DNA of 64,000 nucleotides from Shinella sp. XGS7 (GTDB taxonomy: Bacteria; Pseudomonadota; Gammaproteobacteria; Burkholderiales; Burkholderiaceae_C). The DNA is taken from NCBI RefSeq assembly GCF_020535565.1, contig NZ_CP084758.1, positions 1,577,501 to 1,641,500 of the forward strand, in the 5' to 3' direction. The notes beneath the pieces are model-generated. The model ran no database searches and was not told the origin of the DNA. It saw nothing but the letters and a program-made list of their open reading frames with translations. The position numbers were made by a program, and so were the translations under genes. Shown piece after piece: positions 1 through 9,114 of this stretch (its first letter is position 1; each line of letters opens with the position of its first letter).

Positions 1-411
1 TTCGACGCGATAGGGCTGCAGGTGCTTGATCAGCCAGAGATGGGCTTCCAGATCGTCGGCCGGGGCCTGGCGCGCGGCGCGGGCGCAGAGCTCGGCCCAG
101 CCCGGCGCCGGGCGCTGGCAGCCGCGCAGCAGGGCGGGCCAGAGCTCGCTGGCGCGGTCCTCGCCCCAGCCGGGCAGCTCGTTCCAGTCCACCGCCACCC
201 AGCGCGAGCGCTCGCGCTGCAGCACCTGGCGGGCCGCGCCGGTCGGGGTGGTGGCCGCGGTGGTGGCCGGGGCCTGGGCCGCGGGCGGCTGCGGTCGGGC
301 CGAGGGCGGCAGTTGGGCCGGATCGGGCGGCAGGGGCGTGGTGGAGCAGGCGGCCAGCAGGCCTAGAATCGCCGCCGCCAGCAGGCCAAGCGAGGAGCGC
401 TGAGACATCAT
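1..411 (-). CDS. mltA: Membrane-bound lytic murein transglycosylase A, N-terminal part (runs off window)
   Basis: The first 137 codons of a lipoprotein are present; the rest lies beyond base 1. The start has two consecutive ATGs (411 and 408). A signal sequence with a lipobox (LLAAC, Cys at about residue 22) is followed by a Pro/Ala-rich linker and then the motif WVAVDWNELPGW, typical of the start of the MltA domain. The enzyme cleaves peptidoglycan to 1,6-anhydro products from the outer membrane. The call rests on the N-terminus only; the catalytic Asp region is not visible. It is divergent from the 42-aa gene that starts at 410, so the two share their start region. Confidence 0.85.
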   Translation of the reverse strand, partial: MMSQRSSLGLLAAAILGLLAACSTTPLPPDPAQLPPSARPQPPAAQAPATTAATTPTGAARQVLQRERSRWVAVDWNELPGWGEDRASELWPALLRGCQRPAPGWAELCARAARQAPADDLEAHLWLIKHLQPYRVE

Positions 412-538
412 GGGAATTCTGTTGCTGGAGGCTTTGGGCGCGCTGGCGCTGCTGGTCTTCATTGTCTGGTGGACGATGTTCTCGGGCCGCAAGGGCGGCG
501 AGCGCCCTCGCGACGAGGATCAGGAGCCTAGGGCTTAG
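410..538 (+). CDS. Small single-pass membrane protein, 42 aa
   Basis: This short ORF encodes MGILLLEALGALALLVFIVWW, a hydrophobic helix, followed by a polar tail rich in Arg, Lys, Asp and Glu that ends EPRA. The start codon overlaps the mltA start on the other strand and the last 11 bases overlap the 3' end of the COG4389 gene. Similar tiny membrane ORFs occur next to this gene in Burkholderiales as far as I recall, which supports it being real. Function is unknown. The arrangement of a hydrophobic helix followed by a positively charged patch predicts one membrane span with a cytoplasmic tail. Confidence 0.6.
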   Translation: MGILLLEALGALALLVFIVWWTMFSGRKGGERPRDEDQEPRA

Positions 539-2564
539 GCACCTCGGCCTCGGTGCGGCGCGGCGGCAGGAAGAAGCTGCGCGGCTGCTCGCGCAGGCGC
601 CGCCAGATGGCCCCGGTGACGCGTGCCCGGTCAGCCAGCTGGATGCCGCGCGAGCGCAGCGCCACCTTGAAGGCCAGCAGGAAGCTCACCGTGAGGTTGA
701 GCAGGCCGGTCAGCGGGATGGCGGCCACGCACCACCAGAACTCGGGCTGGCGCAGCACGCCCCAGCCCAGGGCGCCGGCCGCAGCCGCGATCTGGCCGGT
801 GGACAGGGTGACGTGGCGCACCTCGATGGGCAGGGCGAAGAAGCCCAAGAGAGCCGGCACCAGGCCCAGCATCATGCCCAGCGAGACATTGGCCGCCAGG
901 CCCGAGATATTGCTGCGCCACCACTGGGCCCAGCGCTGGGCGCGCTGTGCGCCCAGGCGGGCCACGATGCGCGGGTTCCAGGCGATGGCCGCGTCCAGGC
1001 GGTAGAACACAAACCAGTTCTCCACCCAGCCCGCGATCAGGCTGGAGGCGAAGAGCAGCACGCCGGTGAAGGCGGCAAAGAAGACCGTGGGGCCCAGCAG
1101 GGTGAGTGAGTGCAGCACATGCTCGGCATCCTTCACGCCCACCAGGGGCGCGCCGAAGCTCAGCCAGGCCAGCAGCTGCACGATCAGCACCACGGGCGCC
1201 ACCAGGGCCAGATTGCCCACGATGCCCGCCATCTGCGAGCGCAGCAGATGGGCCACCTCGTCCACGAAGTCGTCCAGGCCTTCGTCGTCGCCGATGTCGC
1301 GCAGCTTGGCCGCCATGGCCGGCGCGGTCATGGCGGGCTGCTTGGTGGCCACGGTCCAGTGCAGCAGATGGATGAGCACAAAGCTCAGCGCGTAGTTGGC
1401 GCCGGCCCAGAAGCCGGCCCAGAAGGCCGAGAGCGAGAGCGCCATCACCGCAAATTTCGCGAAGGTGGTGCCCGCGATCACCAGGCCGCCGCCGGCGGCG
1501 CGGCGCAGCATGTCGCGGTACTCGGCGCCGCTGCGGGTGATGTAGTGCTCGCCGGTCTCGGCGCTGCGCTCGGCCACCTTGCGCGCCAGCAGGGAGTAGT
1601 GGCGGGCGAAGAGGGTGCGCAGGCTGCGCCGGGCCTGGACCACGTCCACCAGGCTGGCGGCCAGGCGCAGCAGCTCGCGCTGCGGCTGCTCGGAGACCAG
1701 GCAGTCCAGCAGGGCCTCGGCGCGGCGCAGGCGCGCCAGCAGCTGCTCCACCTCGAACATGATGTCCACCGAGACGCCGTAGTCCTCCAGATGGCGCGGC
1801 ACGCTCTCGGCCGCCTGTCGGCAGCGGTCCAGCAGGGCGCGCAGGTACTGCAGGGCGGGGCGCAGGGCGGCGGCGTCATCGGCCAGCAAGGCCTCGCCGA
1901 AGCGCTCGGTGGCGCCGGGCAGCTGGGCAAAGGGCTGTTGACCCAGCAGGCTTTCGTCCATGCGCAGGCGCAGCGGGCCCGAGAGGCCGGCGGCATGCAC
2001 CGCGCCGGTGAGCATGGTCAGGCCGTTGAGCATGGGCCGGCGCCAGACGCCGGTGCCGGGCAGGGCGCGGTCGAACAGGGCGCCCAGTCGCTCCAGCAGG
2101 GCATCGTCCATGGCGGCCAGCCAGCTGGCGTCCTCGGCCTCGGGGAAGAGCAGGCTGAAGAGCTCGCCCAGCTCGCGCGTGTCCACGGTGTCAGGCAGCA
2201 GGCGCTGGCGCAGGCGGTGCAGCACCTCGCTCCACAGCGCCATGCGCGGGGCAAAGCCCACATCGGCAAACAGGCCCTCGGCCCGCACGTCCTGCCACAC
2301 CGAGCCCAGCACGGCGACAAAGCGCTCGGCATGCTCGGGGTTGCGCTCCAGCATGTTCAGCAGATGCTTGAGGCGCAGCAGGGGCAGGGGGCGGCCGGGC
2401 TCTGAGCCCTCTTCATTGCGGCTGGCCGGATGGCGCAGCCATTCCAGCAGGCGCACCAGCCAGAGATTGCGGGCGGCCAGTTCGGCGCGGGGATCGGCGG
2501 CGTTGAGCAGGGCCGTGAGGTCCCAGCCGCGGCGGCCCTGCTTGTCTCGGGAGCTGCCGCGCAT
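528..2564 (-). CDS. COG4389 family membrane protein, annotated in databases as site-specific recombinase Gcr
   Basis: A 678-aa protein starting MRGSSRDKQG. The start is set by a one-base TGATG overlap with the apaG stop, so the two are probably translated together. The N-terminal ~370 residues are soluble and helical. The C-terminal half has several strongly hydrophobic segments, for example LVIAGTTFAKFAVMALSLSAF and the stretch after SLTLLGPTVFF. This layout matches the large family that databases call Gcr 'site-specific recombinase'. No recombinase catalytic motif can be seen, so the name is probably misleading and a membrane role is more likely. The upstream open frame to 2945 is only read-through of apaG in another frame. 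Confidence 0.75.
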   Translation of the reverse strand: MRGSSRDKQGRRGWDLTALLNAADPRAELAARNLWLVRLLEWLRHPASRNEEGSEPGRPLPLLRLKHLLNMLERNPEHAERFVAVLGSVWQDVRAEGLFADVGFAPRMALWSEVLHRLRQRLLPDTVDTRELGELFSLLFPEAEDASWLAAMDDALLERLGALFDRALPGTGVWRRPMLNGLTMLTGAVHAAGLSGPLRLRMDESLLGQQPFAQLPGATERFGEALLADDAAALRPALQYLRALLDRCRQAAESVPRHLEDYGVSVDIMFEVEQLLARLRRAEALLDCLVSEQPQRELLRLAASLVDVVQARRSLRTLFARHYSLLARKVAERSAETGEHYITRSGAEYRDMLRRAAGGGLVIAGTTFAKFAVMALSLSAFWAGFWAGANYALSFVLIHLLHWTVATKQPAMTAPAMAAKLRDIGDDEGLDDFVDEVAHLLRSQMAGIVGNLALVAPVVLIVQLLAWLSFGAPLVGVKDAEHVLHSLTLLGPTVFFAAFTGVLLFASSLIAGWVENWFVFYRLDAAIAWNPRIVARLGAQRAQRWAQWWRSNISGLAANVSLGMMLGLVPALLGFFALPIEVRHVTLSTGQIAAAAGALGWGVLRQPEFWWCVAAIPLTGLLNLTVSFLLAFKVALRSRGIQLADRARVTGAIWRRLREQPRSFFLPPRRTEAEVPKP

Positions 2565-2938
2565 CAGTGCAGCAGGCCCTGGTCGGCCAGGGCGAACTCG
2601 GGCACCGGCGCGTAGAAGACCTCGGCCTGCTCGCTCACGCACAGGAAGCGGCCGCTCATGCTGCCCTGCGGCGTGGCGATCTGGGCCCAGGAGCTGTACT
2701 GGAAACGCTCGCCCGGGGTGAGGTAGGGCTGGTGGCCCACGACCGCCAGGCCGTTGACCTCCTGCACCTGGCCCTTGGCGTCGGTGATGGTCCAGTGCCG
2801 GGCGATCAGCTGGGCGGCCACATCGCCGGTGTTCTCGATGGTGATGGTGTAGCTGTAGGCGAACAGGCCCCGTTCGGGATCGGTTTGCTCGGGCAGGGGC
2901 TGCACGACAGCACTGCAACGGAATTGCGCTTGAGCCAT
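2564..2938 (-). CDS. apaG: ApaG protein
   Basis: This 124-aa protein starts MAQAQFRCSAVVQPLPEQ. It has the fibronectin-like ApaG fold signature: YSYTITIENTGDVAAQLIAR, then HWTITDAKG, a NGLAVVGHQPYLTPGE loop, and GSMSGRFLC near the C-terminus. The length is that of the family (about 125 aa). ApaG is a small cytosolic protein of uncertain role, long associated with cobalt resistance and with apaH in enterobacteria. It is followed by the COG4389 gene with a one-base overlap and is divergent from the solute-binding gene at 3038. Confidence in the identity is high; its biochemical role is not settled. Confidence 0.95.
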   Translation of the reverse strand: MAQAQFRCSAVVQPLPEQTDPERGLFAYSYTITIENTGDVAAQLIARHWTITDAKGQVQEVNGLAVVGHQPYLTPGERFQYSSWAQIATPQGSMSGRFLCVSEQAEVFYAPVPEFALADQGLLH

Positions 2939-3037
2939 GGCGCATTCTATGAGCAGGCAGGCGCTATGCTGCGCGGCGGCGCGGTGCGGCTCGATGCAGC
3001 GGCCCGGCGACCGACAAGAACAAGCGATGCCTGAAGA

Positions 3038-3874
3038 ATGAGCTGTCATCTGCCTCGGCGCCATGCCCTGGCCCTGGCCGGCCTGTGCCTGCCGGGGCTG
3101 CTGCGCGCCCGCACCGTCGCGCCCTCCAGCCTGGCGGCCAGCCCCGTGGCGCCGGCGGAGCCCGCGCTCTGGCTGCGCACCGCGGCCCAGGCGGGGGCAC
3201 CGGCCAAGTACGCCGAGGCTGGCCAGCGCCGCCCGGGCCTGTGCGCCGAGCTGCTGCAGGCGGTGGAACGCAGCGACCCGGGCCTGCGCTTCAGCGGCCA
3301 GGAGCAGTTTCTGCCCCTGCGCCGCGTGGAGCGCATGCTGGGGCAGCAGGAGATCGATGTGTTCTTCTGCCTGATCCGCTCGGCCGAGCGCCAGCGCCAG
3401 TGGGACTACCTGCCCGTGCCCCTGTACCGCGTGCGCCACCGCGTGGTGCTGCGCCTGGAGGATCGCCACGAGATCCTGGGCTGGCCCGAGCTGCGCGCGC
3501 TCTCGCGGCGCAAGCCGGTGCTGGTGGCCCAGGGCTCGGTGCTGGCCCAGACCCTGGCCCAGGCCCAGGTGAGCTACAGCCAGGCGCCGCGCGGCGATGC
3601 CGAGGCCCTGCGCATGCTGCTGCTGGGGCGGGCCGACGCGGTGTATGCGCAAGACATGGCCCTGGCCCCGCTGCTGGAGCAACCCGAGTTTGCCGGCCGC
3701 CTGCGCCTGGCGGAGGTGGTGCTGCAGGAGGATGAGCAGTGGGTGGCCGTGGCCCGTGGCCTGCCGCCGGCACCGCGGCAGCGCCTGCTGCGCGCCCTGC
3801 AGACCCTGGAGCGCGAGGGCGGGCTGCGCGCCCTGGCCGAGCGCTACCGCCCGCGTTTTGCCGGCAAGCCGTGA
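3038..3874 (+). CDS. Periplasmic substrate-binding protein (SBP_bac_3 type)
   Basis: A 278-aa protein with an N-terminal export signal containing RRHALALAG, which could be a twin-arginine-like or a Sec signal. The body follows the type-3 solute-binding pattern: AGQRRPGLCAELLQAVER, EQFLPLRRVERMLGQQEIDVFF with paired small lobes, and a C-terminal helix ending ALAERYRPRFAGKP. No ABC permease or ATPase gene is adjacent, so it may be an orphan binding protein or a sensor-like periplasmic protein. The ligand cannot be told. It lies 15 bases upstream of tag and could be co-transcribed with it. Confidence 0.75.
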   Translation: MSCHLPRRHALALAGLCLPGLLRARTVAPSSLAASPVAPAEPALWLRTAAQAGAPAKYAEAGQRRPGLCAELLQAVERSDPGLRFSGQEQFLPLRRVERMLGQQEIDVFFCLIRSAERQRQWDYLPVPLYRVRHRVVLRLEDRHEILGWPELRALSRRKPVLVAQGSVLAQTLAQAQVSYSQAPRGDAEALRMLLLGRADAVYAQDMALAPLLEQPEFAGRLRLAEVVLQEDEQWVAVARGLPPAPRQRLLRALQTLEREGGLRALAERYRPRFAGKP

Positions 3875-3888
3875 CCGAGGAGAACCCG

Positions 3889-4524
3889 ATGACGCAAGAA
3901 ACCCTGTTCCTGCCCCATGACGGACGCCCGCGCTGCCGCTGGTGCGCCGCCGCGGCGGACTGGCCGCCCTATCTGCACTATCACGACACCGAGTGGGGCT
4001 TCCCGGTGGCGCAGGACCGGCGCCTCTTCGAGAAGATCTGCCTCGAAGGCTTCCAGTCGGGCCTCTCCTGGCTCACCATCCTGCGCAAGCGCGAGGCCTT
4101 CCGCGCCGCCTTCGCCGGTTTCGATTTCGACCGGGTCGCGACCTTCGGCCCGGCCGATGTGCAGCGCCTGCTGCAGGATGCCGGCATCGTGCGCCACCGC
4201 GGCAAGATCGAGGCCGTGATCCACAACGCCCGTTGCGCCCAGGCCCTGCGCGTCGAGCAGGGCTCGCTGGCGGCCTATATCTGGTCCTTCGAGCCGGCGC
4301 CCGAGCAGCAGGCCGCGCACCGCAACCAGACCGAGTCGCCCGCCTCGCAGGCCCTCTCCAAGGACCTGAAAAAGCGCGGCTGGAAGTTCGTGGGCCCCAC
4401 CACCATGCATGCGTTCCTGCAGTCCATGGGCCTGATCAACGACCATGCCGCCGGCTGCGTGATCCATGCCGAGGTGGCCCGGGCGCGCGCTAGCTTCGTG
4501 CCGCCGCGCCGCCCGAGTCCCTAG
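3889..4524 (+). CDS. tag: DNA-3-methyladenine glycosylase I
   Basis: This 211-aa base-excision enzyme removes 3-methyladenine from alkylated DNA. The start is ATG at 3889 behind the ribosome site GAGGAGAA. The family zinc ligands are visible: Cys16 in RCRWC, His32 in HYHDTEWG, and the His and Cys of [10 protein letters not shown] near the C-terminus. The central [20 protein letters not shown] holds the catalytic-site Glu. Size and motifs match Escherichia coli Tag with a roughly 12-residue N-terminal extension. The upstream open frame beginning at 3739 is only overlap with the preceding gene. Confidence 0.95.
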   Translation: MTQETLFLPHDGRPRCRWCAAAADWPPYLHYHDTEWGFPVAQDRRLFEKICLEGFQSGLSWLTILRKREAFRAAFAGFDFDRVATFGPADVQRLLQDAGIVRHRGKIEAVIHNARCAQALRVEQGSLAAYIWSFEPAPEQQAAHRNQTESPASQALSKDLKKRGWKFVGPTTMHAFLQSMGLINDHAAGCVIHAEVARARASFVPPRRPSP

Positions 4525-4561
4525 AATTCGGCACTTCCTTCCGTCGCACCGAGCCCCTGCC

Positions 4562-5245
4562 ATGAGCACCAGCCACCGCATCGCCCCCAGCATCCTCTCC
4601 GCCGACTTCGCCCGCCTGGGCGAGGAGGTCCGCAATGTGCTGGCGGCCGGCGCCGACTGGGTGCATTTCGACGTGATGGACAACCATTACGTGCCCAACC
4701 TCACCTTCGGACCCATGGTCTGCGAGGCCCTGAAGAAGCATGCCGTCAAGCCCGATGGCACGCCCGCGCCCATCGATGTGCACCTGATGGTGCAGCCGGT
4801 CGACGTCCTGGCCCAGGCCTTCTGCCGCGCCGGCGCCGATCTGGTGAGCTTTCACCCCGAGGCCAGCGCCCATGTGGACCGCACCCTGCAGCTGATCAAG
4901 GGCGAGGGCAAGCAGGCCGGTCTGGTCTTCAACCCCGCCAGCTCCCTGGAGGTGCTGGAATGGGTGATCGACAAGGTGGACCTGGTGCTCATCATGAGCG
5001 TGAACCCCGGCTTTGGCGGCCAGAGCTTCATCCCCAGCGCGCTGAAGAAGCTGGAGGCCGCGCGCAAGATCATCGACAAGAGCGGCCGCGACATCCGCCT
5101 GGAGATCGATGGCGGCGTCAAGGTGGAGAACATCCGCGAGATCGCCGATGCCGGCGCCGACACCTTTGTGGCCGGCTCCGCCATCTTCGGCAAGCCCGAC
5201 TACAAGGCCGTGATCGACGCCATGCGCGCCGAGCTGGCGCGCTAG
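4562..5245 (+). CDS. rpe: Ribulose-phosphate 3-epimerase
   Basis: A 227-aa TIM-barrel enzyme that interconverts ribulose 5-phosphate and xylulose 5-phosphate in the pentose phosphate and Calvin pathways. The diagnostic motifs are in order: [33 protein letters not shown] with metal-binding His and catalytic Asp, [22 protein letters not shown] for phosphate binding, and [12 protein letters not shown] with the second catalytic Asp. Rpe and gph (phosphoglycolate phosphatase) are usually neighbours in Burkholderiales ahead of trpE, but here gph is about 14 kb away even without the transposon, so local gene order has changed. Confidence 0.97.
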   Translation: MSTSHRIAPSILSADFARLGEEVRNVLAAGADWVHFDVMDNHYVPNLTFGPMVCEALKKHAVKPDGTPAPIDVHLMVQPVDVLAQAFCRAGADLVSFHPEASAHVDRTLQLIKGEGKQAGLVFNPASSLEVLEWVIDKVDLVLIMSVNPGFGGQSFIPSALKKLEAARKIIDKSGRDIRLEIDGGVKVENIREIADAGADTFVAGSAIFGKPDYKAVIDAMRAELAR

Positions 5246-5270
5246 CCTCGCCACCGGATCGCCGCGCGCC

Positions 5271-8200
5271 ATGCGCTTTCAGCTGGGTGACTGGGCGGTT
5301 GATCCGGACAGCAACAGCCTGAGCCGTGCGGGCGCGCGCCGCCAGGTGGAGCCGCGCGCCATGCAGGTGCTGCAGGCCCTGGCCGCCGAGCCCGGCGAGG
5401 TGCTCAGCGCCGAGCAGCTGCTGCAGCGCTGCTGGCCCGAGGTGCCGGCGGGCGACAACCCGGTGCACAAGACCGTGGCCCAGCTGCGCCGGGCCCTGGA
5501 CGATAGCGCCACCGAGCCGCGCTATATCGAGACCATACGCAAGCGCGGCTACCGCCTGCTGGCGCCGGTGCGTGCGGGCGAGGGCGGCAGCCTGCGTTCG
5601 CGCCAGGGCGGCTGGCGCGGTGGCTCACCCTTTCGCGGCCTGCAGGCCTTCGACGCCCGCCATGCCGAGGTCTTCTTCGGCCGCGAGTCCGCCCTGCAGC
5701 AGCTGCTGGCGGCGGTGCAGGCGCGCCGCGCCGCGCAGCGCGCCTTCGTGTTGCTGCTGGGGCCCAGCGGCTCGGGCAAGACCTCCCTGGTGCTGGCCGG
5801 CCTGTTTCCGGCCCTGCAAGGGCTGTCGCAGACCCAGCTGGACCTGGGCGATCTGGGCGAGCAGGCGCCGCTGACGGCCCTGGGTGCGGCCCTGCTGGAC
5901 TGGGAGCGCGAGGGCCGCGGCCTCTTCCCCGGCGCCAGTGCCGAGTCCCTGGCGCGCAGCCTGGACGAGCAGCCCACCGCCGTGCTGGCCGAGCTGGCCG
6001 CGGCCCGCACCGGCCAGACCGCGCCTTTGCTGCTCTTCGTGGACCGGCTGGAGGCCCTCTTTGTGGCCCCGGGCCTGGACGCGGCCGCGCGCGAGCGCTT
6101 CTGCACCGCCCTGCAGGCCCTGGCCGACAGCGGCCATGTGATCGTGCTGGCGGCCTGCCGCAATGACTTCTACCCGCGCCTGTCCGAGCATGCCCTGCTG
6201 ATGCGCGACAAGGCGGCCGGCGCCCATGTGGACCTGGGCCCGCCCACGCGCGCCGAGATCGCGCAGATGATCCGCCTGCCGGCGCGCGCCGCCGGCCTGA
6301 GCTTTGGCAGCGACGGCGCCAGCGGCGTGCGCCTGGACGACCAGCTCTGCGATGACGCCGCCGCCAGCCCCGATGCCCTGCCCCTGCTGCAGTACACGCT
6401 GGAGGAGCTGTACCGGCGCCGCGACCCGCATGGGGTGCTGCGTTATGAGGCCTACCGCGAGCTGGGCGGGCTGGAAGGCGCCATCGGCCAGCGGGCCGAG
6501 GCCCAGATCGAGGCCCTGCTGCCCATCCAGCAGGCGGCCCTGCCTCAGGTGCTGGCCCTGCTGGTGCAGTCGGCGGGGGAGGGCGAGGCGCTCACCGGGC
6601 GGCGGGCGCTGTGGCGCGAGCTGGCCAGCCCGGCCGAGCGCGAGCTGGTGCAGGCCCTGGTGGATGCCCGCCTGCTGGTGAGCGATCTGGCCGAGGGCCA
6701 GCAGGCGGGTTTCCGGGTGGCGCACGAGGCCATTCTGCGGCGCTGGCCGCGGGTGACGGAATGGATTGCCGCACACCGGCAGGCCCTGCAGCTGCGCGCA
6801 CGCCTGCAGGCCCAGGTGCAGCGCTGGGAGGCCGAGGGCCGCGCCGCCGAGTTCCTGCTGCCCAAGGGCCGGCAACTGGCCGAGGCCCTGGACCTGCTGG
6901 CGCAGACCGCGCCGGGCCTGGGGGCGGCGGAGCGCGACTTCGTGCTGGCCTCGCAGCGCCGCGCGGCGCGGGGCGACCGCCTGCGCCTGGGCGCCATCGT
7001 CACCCTGGCCCTGCTGCTGGCCCTGGCCCTGGCCCAAGCCTGGCGGGCCGAGCAGGCCGAGCGCCTGGCCCTGCGCCGCAGCGCCGAGGCCGAGGACCTG
7101 CTGGGCTATCTGCTGGGCGAGTTCGCCGACAAGCTGCGTCCCATCGGCCGCCTGGAGCTGCTGGACAGCGTGGGCGGCAAGGCCCTGAGCCATCTGGCCG
7201 AGGGCGCCGCGGACAGCAGCCCCCAGGGCCGCTTGCAGCGCGCCCAGGCCCTCACCGTGATCGGCGAGGTGCGTGTGTCCAAGCGCGAGCTGGATGCGGC
7301 CCTGGCGCCCCTGCAGCGCGCCCGCGAACTGCTGGCCCAGGACGAGCCGCCGCCCCAGCTGCTGGGGCGCTGGCGCAAGGCCCAGGGCACGGCCGCCTTC
7401 TGGCAGGGGCACGCCTTCTACACCCTGCGCCGTTTCCAGCCCGCCCGCGAGGCCTGGGAGGCCTACCGCCAGCATGCCGGCCAGTGGCTGGCGCAGGCGC
7501 CCGGCGAGGCCGACGCCCTGGCCGAGCTCTCCTTTGCCGAGAACAGCCTCGGCACCCTGCTGCTGGACACCGGCGACCTGCCCGGGGCGGTGCGGCAGTT
7601 CCGCGCCTCCATCGCGCTCAAGGAGCAGGCCCTGGCTCTCAAGCCGGACGATCTGGCCCTGCGCGCCTGGTGGGTCAACAGCCTGACCTGGCTGGGCACG
7701 GCCCTGCAGCAGCAGGGCGAGTTCGACGCGGCCCGCACCCTGTTTGCGGAAGGGCTGCCGGCCATCGTCGCGGCGCGCCAGCGCGCGCCCAATGATCTGG
7801 AGTGGCTGGACGGCGAGGCCATGGCCCGGGTCTGGCTGGGCCAGGCCTGGCAGCGCCTGGGCCGGCCCGAGGCGGCGCGTGCCGAGCTCCAGCAGGCCCT
7901 GGGCCTGTTCGGCCAGCTCTTGCGCCAGGAGCCGGACAACCGCAAATGGCGCCTGGGCCGGGCCCGGGCCGAGTTGCTGCTGATCGGCCCGCAGCCCGGT
8001 GCCATCGCCGCGGGGCGGCTGCGCGAGCTGCTGGATGAGCTGGGCCAGGCCGGCCGCGGCGCCAGCGCCTCGGCCGCCGCGCGCCGCCTGCCCCAGCGCA
8101 GCCAGACCACCTTGGCCCTGGCCCAGGCTCTGCAGGCCCAGGGGCAGGGCGAAGCGGCTCAGCCCCTGCTGGATGCGCTGCAGCAGGACCTGGACCGGGC

Positions 8201-8474
8201 GCTGCAGACCCAGCCTGAGGATCTGCGCCTGCACAACGAACGGGCCCGGGTCCGCCTGGCCCTGGCCGGTCTGCTGCGACCGGGCGCGCCGGAGCGGGCT
8301 CGGGCCCAATGCGCCCAGGTGGCGGCCGATCTGGAGAAACTACGCCCCTTGCTCCGGGTTCATTTCGAGATGACCGAATCCTGGGTCCAGGCATATTCAT
8401 GTCTGGAGCAGGGAGAGAAAACACAAGCCGAGCGTCGCTGGCTGGCCGAGAAACTGTCCGGCAAGCCCACCTAG
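5271..8474 (+). CDS. Large regulator: winged-helix DNA-binding domain, STAND ATPase, membrane segment, TPR-like C-terminus
   Basis: A 1067-aa protein. Residues 1-100 are an OmpR/CadC-type winged helix (VLSAEQLLQRCWPEV, IETIRKRGYRLLAPV). A linker SPFRGLQAFDARHAEVFFGRE leads into an nSTAND1-like NTPase with Walker A GPSGSGKTS at about 164-172 and a winged-helix region around VAHEAILRRWPRVTEW. One hydrophobic segment (about 571-591) is followed by EQAERLALRRSAEAEDLLGY and about 430 residues of Ala/Leu-rich helical repeats resembling TPRs. The family logic is a signal-responsive ATPase switch tethered to the membrane and bound to DNA. Target genes are unknown; the small gene at 8545 follows directly and may be its partner. 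Confidence 0.8.
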   Translation: MRFQLGDWAVDPDSNSLSRAGARRQVEPRAMQVLQALAAEPGEVLSAEQLLQRCWPEVPAGDNPVHKTVAQLRRALDDSATEPRYIETIRKRGYRLLAPVRAGEGGSLRSRQGGWRGGSPFRGLQAFDARHAEVFFGRESALQQLLAAVQARRAAQRAFVLLLGPSGSGKTSLVLAGLFPALQGLSQTQLDLGDLGEQAPLTALGAALLDWEREGRGLFPGASAESLARSLDEQPTAVLAELAAARTGQTAPLLLFVDRLEALFVAPGLDAAARERFCTALQALADSGHVIVLAACRNDFYPRLSEHALLMRDKAAGAHVDLGPPTRAEIAQMIRLPARAAGLSFGSDGASGVRLDDQLCDDAAASPDALPLLQYTLEELYRRRDPHGVLRYEAYRELGGLEGAIGQRAEAQIEALLPIQQAALPQVLALLVQSAGEGEALTGRRALWRELASPAERELVQALVDARLLVSDLAEGQQAGFRVAHEAILRRWPRVTEWIAAHRQALQLRARLQAQVQRWEAEGRAAEFLLPKGRQLAEALDLLAQTAPGLGAAERDFVLASQRRAARGDRLRLGAIVTLALLLALALAQAWRAEQAERLALRRSAEAEDLLGYLLGEFADKLRPIGRLELLDSVGGKALSHLAEGAADSSPQGRLQRAQALTVIGEVRVSKRELDAALAPLQRARELLAQDEPPPQLLGRWRKAQGTAAFWQGHAFYTLRRFQPAREAWEAYRQHAGQWLAQAPGEADALAELSFAENSLGTLLLDTGDLPGAVRQFRASIALKEQALALKPDDLALRAWWVNSLTWLGTALQQQGEFDAARTLFAEGLPAIVAARQRAPNDLEWLDGEAMARVWLGQAWQRLGRPEAARAELQQALGLFGQLLRQEPDNRKWRLGRARAELLLIGPQPGAIAAGRLRELLDELGQAGRGASASAAARRLPQRSQTTLALAQALQAQGQGEAAQPLLDALQQDLDRALQTQPEDLRLHNERARVRLALAGLLRPGAPERARAQCAQVAADLEKLRPLLRVHFEMTESWVQAYSCLEQGEKTQAERRWLAEKLSGKPT

Positions 8475-8544
8475 AACGGTGCCGACCGCGCGGTTCCGCA
8501 TCCCTGAATCCACCATCATCAACCGTTGGAAAGGGATGTGATCC

Positions 8545-8925
8545 ATGTCTACGAATACCTTCTACGTCAAAGGCCAGGTCGACGCGAGCGGCAATTTCGC
8601 CGAGGCCGCCTATTACCTGGATGCGGCCTGCACCCAGGTGGCGCCCCAACCCCTGCGCATTCCCAAGACCGCCGGCGTCTGCCGTTTTGTGCAGAGCAGC
8701 GAATCCACCCTGGTGCTGGTCGGCGCGGTCTTCAAGACCCTGGGCCAGCCTCCCGGGTTGAACAACCAGAACTTCGCCGCCAGCAATGACGAGTCGGTGG
8801 TGGGCATTCCCATGCCCACCGAGGTGATCGTCACCAAGGGCGTGGTGCTGCTCTTCTCCAGCCCGGGCGTGGTGGACTCTCTCTATCCCACCACCGACCC
8901 CGAGGTGAAGAACGACGAGCAGTGA
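8545..8925 (+). CDS. Conserved hypothetical protein, 126 aa
   Basis: The ATG at 8545 follows a good ribosome site (GGAAAGGGATG). The protein starts MSTNTFYVKGQVDASGNFAEA and reads as an all-beta, soluble protein with no signal peptide and no membrane segment. It contains two cysteines (DAACTQV and GVCRF) and a C-terminal acidic tail EVKNDEQ. I do not recognise a family. It lies 70 bases after the STAND regulator in the same direction, so it may be co-transcribed with it, and it is followed by a 325-base gap rich in repeats. Confidence 0.6.
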   Translation: MSTNTFYVKGQVDASGNFAEAAYYLDAACTQVAPQPLRIPKTAGVCRFVQSSESTLVLVGAVFKTLGQPPGLNNQNFAASNDESVVGIPMPTEVIVTKGVVLLFSSPGVVDSLYPTTDPEVKNDEQ

Positions 8926-9020
8926 GGCGGACACCCGTCGGGTCCCGATTCGGCGGGGTAACGCGGTGGATGGCGGCAAAAGGAAGCGAGATGCCGAAAT
9001 GATGCTGCTCTCAACCGAAT

Positions 9021-9049
9021 GTGATCCGCGGCTGATCCGACCTTGATCC
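9021..9049 (+). promoter_or_regulatory. Three direct TGATCCG repeats with 11-bp period
   Basis: TGATCCG occurs at 9021, 9032 and 9043, exactly 11 bases apart, one helical turn. This is the usual arrangement of direct-repeat sites for a regulator bound on one DNA face. The sites lie in the 325-base gap between the small gene ending at 8925 and the XRE gene at 9251. Apart from these sites and the palindromes at 9115-9141, I see no gene in that gap. The binding protein is unknown. Confidence 0.5.
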
Positions 9050-9114
9050 GCAGCTGCAACCAAGCTGCTTTCACTCTGACGCCGGCCTGCGCCTGTGGCG
9101 CTGGGCCGGCCCCC

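Noticed and set aside
528..2945. 805-aa reading frame on the minus strand as one gene
   Set aside because: The part above 2564 is a shadow of apaG in another frame. The real start is set by the TGATG overlap with the apaG stop.
5625..8309. 894-aa minus-strand open frame
   Set aside because: Shadow of the STAND regulator; Gln/Gly/Leu-rich without domains.
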